In this document: positions 55,939-64,000 of the stretch, piece after piece
Layout: every line of letters begins with the position of its first letter
How positions within the stretch are numbered: the first letter of the stretch is position 1
NCBI GenBank assembly: GCA_030998225.1
Contig: JAPYXD010000308.1
Coordinates: forward strand, 6,024,001-6,088,000
From: Diplolepis rosae
Lineage: Eukaryota; Arthropoda; Insecta; Hymenoptera; Diplolepididae
Direction: 5' to 3'
DNA length: 64,000 bases
Translations under genes and position numbers: made by a program
The notes under the pieces: model-generated
What the model was told of the DNA's origin: nothing
What the model saw: the letters and a program-made list of their open reading frames with translations, nothing else
The model's database searches: none

Positions 55939-58900
55939 CTACTTTATTCTCACGCACGTAGCCTGTAATTGTGTGCGAATGGTTGGCGTGTCCGATCTGG
56001 GCACACTGATTCCTGACAGCATCGTTTGCACTTCATGGAGGTAAACCTGCAAAAAATTTTAATTGTTCAGCTTCATTTGTCTGACGTTCTGGTTTCTGTA
56101 TGCAAAAGCTCATGAATGATTGCATCATTATGATCAGTGAAACGTTCGTGATCACATTATTTATATACCTTTGCAGACATGTCCGTATCAATAAGCAACT
56201 TCTTTGGACTGGAGCCCAATTTATTCCACTGACCTAATATAACTTTAGATCGGTTACATGAAAATAACGACCAAGAATCATGTAATCTTTTCTCAACGTC
56301 ACGTTGCAACTTTTTGAATGAATATGCATTCGCCTTCTCTTCTTTCTGCAGAAATTAATATCAAGCATGAAAGATTCTAACACTTTAAACTTATTTACAT
56401 TCTAAAAAATTTTAAAACACTTGAAAACCTTAAATTAAGCATTAGTTAAACTACTCCTTTTTAAAAAAATCATACACTTAGAGCATATGCTCCAAAACAA
56501 CTTGCCTTTTCTTTTAAAGTCTGCTCACGACAACGGGATTCACGTTCAACATAATTGTTTGATTTAAGACATGCATTCTGAAAGAAAGAAATATATTAAA
56601 AAATAAATATTAAAAGATACGTATATATATGTAATATAAGGATTAAGATAAGTGGCGCCATACGTCCAAAAGAACAGGATAGTGCATATCGTCATCCTCT
56701 ACTAGGAGCACTGTAGAATCTTTGAGATTGTGGGCTCTAGCTGCAGAAGCTTGGAACGAATTTTCCGAGATAAAGACTGGATTCTGAAATAAATCAATAT
56801 TTCGCATTTTACGTCGAATGATAACTATTAAGGTAGTACGATCACGAAAATTAGACCTGAGGCAAAAATAGATAATTTTGCTTTCAAGAATAGCAATATT
56901 ATTATTGAAGGGCTAATTTGAAAGAGAAAAGATTATTTTTCATGAAAAAAATTTGAAACACAAAAAAATAATGTTATTAATAAATTTTATTTTTTCCCAA
57001 ACTTATTTTCTTATCGCTTCGAGTCAAATTTTTAAAAATGATGCGATTCTAATAAATCACGGTTCATTTTTTTAGGAAAAAGATTCTCTACAACTTGACC
57101 GTTTCTGATTTTTGAAAATGAATTCTTTAATGGCTGAAATTATAAAAAAACAAAATTTTTATAAACAAATTGCTGTATTTTGTAATAATTAATTCAATTT
57201 CAAAAATAGAAAACGGTCAAGTTGTAGAAAATCTTTTTTATAAAAAAATGAACCGTGATTTATTAGAATCGCATCATTTTTAAAAATTTGGCTCGAAGCG
57301 ATAAGAAAATAAGTTTGGGCAAAAATAAAATTTATTAATAACATTATTTTTTTGTGTTCAAATTTTTTTCTTAAAAGTAATCTTTTGTCTTTCAAATTAG
57401 CCCTTCAATAATAATATTGCTACTCTTGAAAGCAAAATTATCTATTTTTGCCTGAGGTCTAATTTTCGTGATCGTACTACCTTAAAGGTGGCCTATATTT
57501 ATGTTATATAAAATTGAAATGTATGGCGCCATACCTCCGAAGAAAAAGTCTCATGCATAACATTATCCTCTACTAGAAACGCTGTGAAATTTTCGACACT
57601 GAGATCTTGAACATCAGAAGCGTAGAAAGAGTTTTCCGAAACGGTGATTGGATTCTGAAATCAAGCAATATTTCATATTTTACATCGAATGGTGATAATT
57701 AAAATAGGCTTTATATTTATGCAATTTAAAATTTAAATAAGTGGCGCCATACTTCCGAATGTAAAATCTCGTGCATGCTGTAATCCTCTGTTGGAAGCAT
57801 TGTGGAATCTTCAAGATTGAGCCCCGCAACATCAGAAGCGGTGTAAGAGCTTTCCAAGTTAAAGTTAACATACTGAAAAAAATTAATAGTTCACTTTTTA
57901 TGTTGATATTGATAATGATTAAAAGAGGCCTAATAACTAAGGGTGGAAAGTTTATATTATACATTACCTTTGAAAAGAATGAAAAGTGATTATCGCTTTC
58001 CGTTACTGAATCTACAAGTGTCGGGCGATTCTCATGATCGAGGTTTCCAACATTCGCAGCGTTCAATATAGATGGTGCAAGCACCACATTGACTTTATCC
58101 CCACAATCAGGCATTCTCTTTTCACACGTTCCAATCTGCAATAAATTTCAAAGTGTAAATGCTATTGGGTACAATGTTTCTATATAAGTAAAAATATATA
58201 ACCTTTCTAGGAATAGCATTTGGTTTCAGTCTCATTCTCCCTTTTTTTATACGATTAATTGTCCCATCTGGCATTTTAGTTTCAAAATGCGAGTCAATAT
58301 CTTCTTCGCAAAAATGTGCTTCGCATATACAATCTAATTTGTTCAAGGATTGCGAAATGGCATCTTCCCAAATATTTCTGACCCTTTCATCCTGTAATAA
58401 TAATACTTTTTTATTAAAAATTCTCACGTAAAAACTTTCCCACGCAATTTTATGAGATTTAAAAAATGGGCATTCATTGTAAATTCTTTAATTTCCCAAA
58501 CATAATTTATTTATTTCATTTACTTCTCTGATAAGTAAAATCGAATAGTATAGCATCGGAAAGAAATTTGTTCAAAGACCATAAGGATTGTCATATATTT
58601 TTCTCCCGTAAAATATACTAAACAAGAGATGGTTTCTTTTTTTATATAGGTATAATGTCTTTAAGGTAGTTGCGCCAAAAATCAGTCTCTGGAAAAAGAA
58701 GTTTTTCTATGATTTCAAGACTGGTAATTATATCATCAGCCGTGTCATATGTAAGGAAAGACACTCTTTTTAATAAAAAAAATTTAGAAATTATGAAAAA
58801 TAATATTTTAATAATGTTTTTTGTAGTAGGATATTTCCTTATTATCGCTCCATACCAAATTTTCAAAAATGGTGCAATTCTGATAAATCATGAATCATTT

Positions 58901-59517
58901 TTTTAGGAAAAGGATTCTCTACAACTTTACCGTTTCCGATTTTTGAAAATGAATCAATTATTATCAAATTCAGCAATTTGTTTATAAAAATTTCGTTTTG
59001 GAAAATTGTTTTATAATGATTTCAACCATTAAAGAATTTATTTTCAAAAATCGGAAACGGTAAAGTTGTAGAGAATCCTTTTCCTAAAAAAATGATTCAT
59101 GATTTATCAGAATCGCACCATTTTTGAAAATTTGGTATGGAGCGATAATAAGGAAATATCCTATTACAAAAAACATTATTAAAATATTATTTTTTATAAT
59201 TTAAAAATTTTTTTTATTAAAAAGAGTGTCTTTCCTTACATATGACACGGCTGATGATATAATTACCAGTCTTGAAATCATAGAAAAACTTCTTTTTCCA
59301 GAGACACTATTATATATCATTCTTTCCCTACCTGTGCTACATTAAAAAAACTTCGACAGAGAATATTTTCTTTATTGCCTTTGTACCGTTTGAAACTGCA
59401 TAATGCGCATCTCCGATGCACATTCGTTTTCTTTGTACTAATCTGAAAAAAGTATTACATACATTATAATTATATATCATTCAAAATTAACGAAAGATAA
59501 ATAGAAGTACTTACCAT
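55939..59517 (-). CDS. Ten-exon THAP-domain protein, intact
   Basis: Minus strand, exons 59517-59515 (ATG only), 59442-59332, 58391-58203, 58135-57968, 57872-57753, 57654-57535, 56783-56664, 56577-56506, 56345-56169 and 56046-55939. Every exon length is a multiple of 3, all introns are phase 0, and there are no stops: 395 codons plus TAG. Exons 2-3 form a C2CH THAP finger: RRCALC, the tryptophan in NIWEDA, CEAHF, closing LKPNAIP. Exons 5-7 encode three homologous 40-residue acidic modules. Exon 9 is a basic/aromatic segment (KKLQRDVEKRLHDSW). No transposase domain follows, so this is probably a host DNA-binding protein rather than a transposon gene. Intron 8 has a GC-AG boundary (AAAAGGCAAGT). 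Two related foldback elements sit in introns 2 and 6. Confidence 0.87.
56664..57872 (-). repeat. Three tandemly duplicated 120-bp exons
   Basis: Exons at 57872-57753, 57654-57535 and 56783-56664 are each exactly 120 bp and phase 0. They share N-terminal ...ESSYTASDV, ENSFYASDV or ENSFQASAA, a middle NLEDST/SVENFT/NLKDST and an ending EDYSMHE/EDNVMHE/EDDDMHY. Each is followed by the same intron start, GTATGGCGCCA, so the duplication unit included intron. Confidence 0.9.
56832..57481. mobile_element. TTAA-flanked foldback element in intron 6 of the THAP gene
   Basis: TTAA on both sides (56828-56831 and 57482-57485). Ends GGTAGTACGATCACGAAAAT and inverse. The arms pair along most of the 650 bp. 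Confidence 0.85.
58665..59306. mobile_element. Related foldback element in intron 2 of the THAP gene
   Basis: Begins TTAAGGTAGT at 58661, arms pair (TCAGCCGTGTCATATGTAAG and inverse at 59238-59257). It shares the inner block AAGGATTCTCTACAACTT with the copy at 56832. The right end lacks about 25 bp of the terminal sequence. Confidence 0.8.
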
Positions 59518-59905
59518 TTCGATATTGCACAAAAATAAATATACGGTACACCGGTACACTGCGCTGCTAACGCGAGGAGATTGGACGGCGTAATATAATT
59601 TTTAAAGTTTATAATAAATACTTTGCACAATAATTTAATATATATTATTTAATTATTATTCGTTTGAGGTTAATTATTCTATTTTCGCGACAGCGGCCAA
59701 CATGGACGGCATGGACCATTTGTTCATACTAGCGCCACGCACGGGAAGTTCGGGCAAATACTTCCCGAAAAAACGTACTCGTTTTTCGTGACGTTGATGA
59801 TTTTATTATCATGCATAATTATGAAACAATGTTAGTAATTATATTAGGCAATTTGAACATTTATGTAATTCTGCCACTGATCTCTATAATACACTGGATG
59901 CACTG
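59518..59905 (-). promoter_or_regulatory. Upstream region of the THAP gene
   Basis: A CpG-containing block at 59548-59585 (CGCTGCTAACGCGAGGAGAT) and another at 59690-59790 (GCGCCACGCACGGGAAG) stand out from AT-rich DNA just upstream of the ATG. Promoter assignment rests on position and composition only. Confidence 0.35.
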
Positions 59906-60242
59906 GATTATAGTTTCTATGTAAAAAGTTTTCTCACCAGAGTGCGTTGCACGCGTCACGCTCTACAAAAGCATTGTGTTGAACGGGTGATTTTCTGAAA
60001 AAGTGTAATTAAATAACAATTTAAATAAATATACAATATATATAATAATATATATAATATAATATATATTTAATATGAATATAAATTAAATATCGCAGAA
60101 AGCACTTTTCTATTTTTTTCAAAATAGATTTGTATAAGAAATATAGTGTCGTTGATGTTGCATTTAAAATCCATTTAGTATTTCTTAAGTTTCCTTAATT
60201 TTAGAAAATTTAACTGAACAAGATAAAAATATTTTATCCAGT

Positions 60243-61463
60243 ATGAGATTTCGAAAGGAATATTATCAATACTGCATAAAAGTTTCACTAATTTTGTGTT
60301 CCTTTCTTTATGGAGGAACAGACGATCATCCTCGTACACCTACCTTCTTGCAAATATGCAAGATATTATCTGTCTTTAGCATTTTGAAACCTCCAAAGCT
60401 TGGAAATTGTACACTCAGAAAAAAAGATTTGATTGAATCGAATAAAATGATTAGTTTGAACAACTTTCTTTGATTTGAAGAAATGATTTGTTTAAATGAA
60501 ATAAAATTTGTTTGATTCAAACAAAATATATCTTTGAACCAAATAAATATTTGTTTGAATCAAATTAATTTTTCTTCAAAACAAAGAAATTAATGCAGTG
60601 ATATATGGTCAAAGATATAATTTGTTTCATTCAAAGCAGAAATTTATTTGATTTGAACAAATATTTATTCGATCCAAAGATATTTTGTTTGAATTAAAGA
60701 AATTTTGTTTCATTAAAATAAAACATTTCTTTACATCAAAGAAAGTGTTTTATACAATTAATTTTTTTGATTCAATCAAATATTTTTTCTGAGTGTAGTA
60801 CGTTCGATGGCAACCCTCCACAGCCCTTAATAACAATTTCAAAATTGAAAGAATTACATCAGTCGAATAGTAAAAGCGCAATTCAAGAAATTCGAGAAAA
60901 GTTGAAAGCAATAATCGATTGTGAAGACACTGATTTTAGTGATTTCGCAGATCCAGTAGCGCACGATTATGCTTTACCAGCTGTTAGAGATTGTTTGATT
61001 TTTTACACAACTGGTCGTATAACTGCTTACATTAAACAGCACACTCAGTGTTCGACATGCTCAAATGCATTTTTGACTACTTCTGAAATTCATTCAGATA
61101 CGATATCTTTTTCTTGTGATCAGTTACCTGAAAGTTTGAGTAGATTTGCAAAAATAAATAAAGATTTTATACATCTAAATGTCAAGTTAATTATACAAGC
61201 TTATCATAGTTGTCAAATATCTATTTAACAAACATTGCCGGTCTTGCAATTCTTTTGATCTAATTCTAGACGATTTAATTTCATCTGAAACAAAATTTAG
61301 TTTTCAATGCAAAGAACATGCCAATGAAGCTGTGGAGATGTTATCATATATGATTCACTTTTATCTTCAAATACGGATGAGACAAGTCATAAGACAGGAA
61401 ATGGCTGAGATTACAAAAGTTAGCGTCTTGAAGAAAAAAGCAGCCAAGCTTTGCGACACTTAA
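60243..61463 (+). pseudogene. C-terminal fragment of a P-element-like transposase
   Basis: Coding pieces 60243-60409 (GGTDDHPRTPTFLQ, LKPPKLGNC), then after a miniature-element insertion 60798-about 61200 (STFDGNPP, LIFYTTGRITAYI, CSTCSNAF), then a frameshift near 61200 into KHCRSCNSF and a C-terminal helix region ending TAA at 61461-61463. The GG-DDHP and CxxC motifs match the C-terminal half of P/THAP9 transposases. The THAP finger and most catalytic sequence are missing. It is only distantly similar to the intact gene at 44150. Confidence 0.8.
60412..60795. mobile_element. TA-flanked miniature element inserted in the P-like ORF
   Basis: Ends CACTCAGAAAAAAAGATTTG and inverse; TA at 60410-60411 and 60796-60797. 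Removing it with one TA joins GNC to STFDGN in frame, which proves both boundaries. The interior is made of TTTGATTCAAACAAA-type palindromes and holds the TGATATATGGTCAAAG motif at 60600. Confidence 0.92.
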
Positions 61464-62013
61464 CTATAGTCATCATCGATCTGTACGTGTTAAAAATATG
61501 TACTAGCAAATTTTATAGTAATGAATATTTTTTGTTACATTTACAAATTTTTAACAGAGTATATATTTCCCTTCACATGGTTTTTTATGTTAAACACAGG
61601 GCTTAACAAAATCTTTATTTTTCATTTCATTCGTTTGAAGCTAAAAAATAAAAATGGAAAATACTTCTATTTAGAACCTTAATCTTTTTATTTATTTTTA
61701 AATATATTTTCAGTTATATGGGGATAACATAAAAAAATTTTGTTCAGGGTCTCAAGAATTCTTCCTGCGTATCCACAGTATATATTTTACGAAGTTTAAT
61801 GTGTTCTTTTTTTTATTTTGTATTAATTGATTTATGGAAAATGTGTATTTTATGTCCTAGAATCATTTTAGGAACATTTTTTCATTTCATATTATTCCGA
61901 AACTTAATTATTCAAATGTTTTTAAATATTTGTCTATTAGTATAATGCTTTTGTAGAGCGTGACGCGTGCAACGCGCTCTGGTGAGAAAACTTCGCACAT
62001 ACAAACTATAATC

Positions 62014-62600
62014 ACTAAGGAACCGCCATTTTGTTTTTAGTTGGACAGGGCTGACCATGAGGGCAGTGTGCTCAGATCCAGGGTTGGGTGACGACACGTC
62101 AAAAACCCATGTAATTTACGTAGTTTTCTACACACAAGACATAATATACGTCGAATACGTGTCGCAAACTTGTTTTTGTGTAAATAAAGAATTCATTGTT
62201 TCATGAAACATTAGGAGAAGAGGGGGAAACATCTATCTACGCAGGCGCAAAGAAGTCAGATTAGGTTAGACAGTTAGATCATAAAATGTCCTTGAAATGT
62301 TTATTCAAATTATATATAGTTTGAATTTTCCCGCTTTTCTGTTTGAAACTTTGAAATATTTCATAAGACCCCCAATGTTTCATGAAACTTTACATTAGAT
62401 CAAAGTTTCATGAAATTTTACAACCCTATGGATGCACAATGCCAATGGGAAAGTCCGCAAAGTCGTGTGCCCAATTGAAGGCTCAGCCGCCATATTTACT
62501 TAGGTTGATTACAAAGAATGTTGCGGTAAGTTCAAATTTAGTAAAAAGGGAAAAGTGTAAATATTAAAGAAACAATATGAAATCCATGCTTTTTTACAGG
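62014..62600. other. Gene-free stretch
   Basis: Three GTTTCATGAAA palindromes (about 62199, 62376 and 62406). The frame 62382-62567 has no recognisable features. A GTAAGT donor-like site is absent. Confidence 0.4.
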
Positions 62601-64000
62601 TATTAGTATTGATAGTATACATAATTAAACTAATTAAATGAAATTTATTGAATAATACTAAAATATAACTCCGTAATATTTATTATTGTGGTATATAATG
62701 TTGTATATATTTAAAAAGGCATATGTATTTATTTCTTAACTATATAATTAAATATAAATATATTATAAATTTATCAAATATGGAATACAGAATTCAACAA
62801 GTAAACGTACCTTGGAGTAGTGTAAAAATTATCTCATGTTCTGAACGTGAACTATTAATAATAGTCACATATAATAACTATTTTTAGTATAAATTAATTC
62901 GCGTTTCATAATTCAACCCTTATGTACCTGTATATAAACGGTTTTAAAAACTGAAAAAAAGCTCCATCCCTTTCTTTTTTAAAAAATGTTGAATTACTCG
63001 ATCTTGTTGGCGTATTTCATCATACGTTTAAATTGCTCCCGAGTAATAAGTTGCTCCAACTGAAAGAAGTTATAGAAATAATTTTAAATATATACAAAAA
63101 TTATAAACTATTGTATTTTGGTCGTTTACAAACATTTTAATTTAACAGAAAATAATAAAATTGGAAAAGAAACAAACCCTAAAATGTAATTAATACCGAA
63201 TGCAGATATTACATGAAAATTAAGTATGTACATGCTGTGACTAGTATGTTACTAAATAATAGAATCCAGTTCTATAAAGACCTAAGTAATAATATAGAAG
63301 ATTATCACTAAATGGTACAAAACATCAGGTACGAAAGTACTTCACAAGCAGCAAATCACTTTATTAAAAATCACCAGAGTATCACAAGCAAGAAGTTTTA
63401 AATGTCAAACTAAAGTAGTGACTAATTCAACACCATAATTTTTAAACTACATGCAAAAGTAATAAATAAACAATTCTTAACATAAAACAATGATTTTATT
63501 TATTATTTTGTTTATTATTGTAATTATTATTGATTTTTTTATTTTAAGAATTGTGTATTTTTTACTTTTGCATGTAGTTTAAAAATTAAGGGGTTGAATT
63601 TGTCACTACTTTAGTTTGACACTTAAACTTCTTGTTTGTGATGCTCTGGAGATTTTTCATTAAGTGATTTGCTGCTTGTGAAGTACTTTTGTACCTGATG
63701 TTCTGTACTATTTAGTGAAAATCTTCTATATTATTACTTAGGTCTTTATAGAACTGGATTCTATTATTTAGTAACATACTAGTCACAGCATGTACATACT
63801 TAATTTTCATGTAATATCTGCATTCAGTATTAATTATATTTTAGGGTTTGTTATTATATGTGACTATTATTAATAGTTCACGTTCTGAACGTGAGATATA
63901 CAACATTATATACCATAATAATAAATATTACCGAGTTATATTTTAGTATTATTTAATAAATTTCATTTCATTAATTTAATTATGTATACTATCAATACTA
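62601..64000. mobile_element. Nested foldback element running off the window end
   Basis: 62601-62710 (TATTAGTATTGATAGTATAC) is the inverse of 63891-64000 (ends GTATACTATCAATACTA). Inside, 62836-62875 pairs with 63850-63890, and 63174-63490 with 63500-63846 (for example ACTAAATAATAGAATCCAGT). The true right end may lie beyond 64000. Confidence 0.85.

Larger units (their letters stand above)
59906..62013. mobile_element. Decayed P-like transposon with 70-bp inverted ends
   Basis: The ends, from GATTATAGTTT at 59906 and inverse at 62013, share TTTTCTCACCAGAG and GCACGCGTCACGCTCTACAA. They enclose the C-terminal part of a P-element-like transposase. No 8-bp target duplication seen. Confidence 0.75.

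Noticed and set aside
55689..55961. 90-codon plus-strand frame in GC-richer DNA
   Set aside because: No family features, and it overlaps the last exon of the minus-strand THAP gene.
57680..58141. 153-codon minus-strand frame as a single protein
   Set aside because: Two true exons (4 and 5) lie in this same frame with intron between them; the splice sites and the duplicated exon pattern favour the spliced model.

Overview
The window reads as nuclear DNA of an animal, most likely an insect. It is strongly AT-rich, its genes have GT-AG introns, it carries AATAAA poly(A) signals and long (CA)n and (TATG)n microsatellites, and its transposon set is typical of arthropods: Penelope-like element, ISL2EU, P-element-like, THAP-domain and TTAA- or TA-targeting miniature elements. 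I cannot name the species. Most open frames are short and spurious; the real coding content lies in spliced exons, which I joined by hand from splice sites and phase.

Layout. 0.8-3.1 kb: a broken transposase with one stop and two frameshifts. 4.1-8.5 kb: a foldback element, a hAT-like element and a miniature element. 9.6-29.2 kb: a gene of the insect DUF4806 family whose first exon (9609-9841) and exons 2-6 (27884-29223) are separated by an intron of about 18 kb. That intron is packed with nested transposons: a palindrome complex (10336-14890), a transposon fragment (16.0-16.6 kb), and a Penelope-like retroelement (17858-26456) with 1,040-bp inverted ends, itself split inside its reverse transcriptase by an ISL2EU element (20281-24773) that encodes a THAP-DDE transposase and a SWIM/YqaJ nuclease. 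30.2-31.0 kb: a 410-bp tandem duplication with an unusually conserved core. 36.0-47.1 kb: a P-element-like (THAP9-type) gene of 1,030 codons with intact catalytic residues, again with an intron (about 8 kb) full of nested palindromes. 49-55 kb: repeats and foldback elements. 55.9-59.5 kb, minus strand: an intact ten-exon THAP-domain gene, all introns phase 0, with three tandemly duplicated exons. 59.9-62.0 kb: a degenerate P-like element split by a TA-flanked miniature element. 62.6 kb to the end: a nested palindrome.

The most unusual signal is a family of seven short motifs with the core of a minimal type I hammerhead ribozyme (CTGANGA, a stem, then GAAACGT followed by C or T). They sit in palindromic, non-coding repeats and in two elements form outward-facing pairs. 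This layout resembles the ribozyme-bearing ends of Penelope-like elements, but the repeats carry no protein.

How the parts relate: the two large introns act as transposon sinks, and several insertions can be dated relative to each other because empty sites, target-site duplications and interrupted reading frames are visible inside the window.
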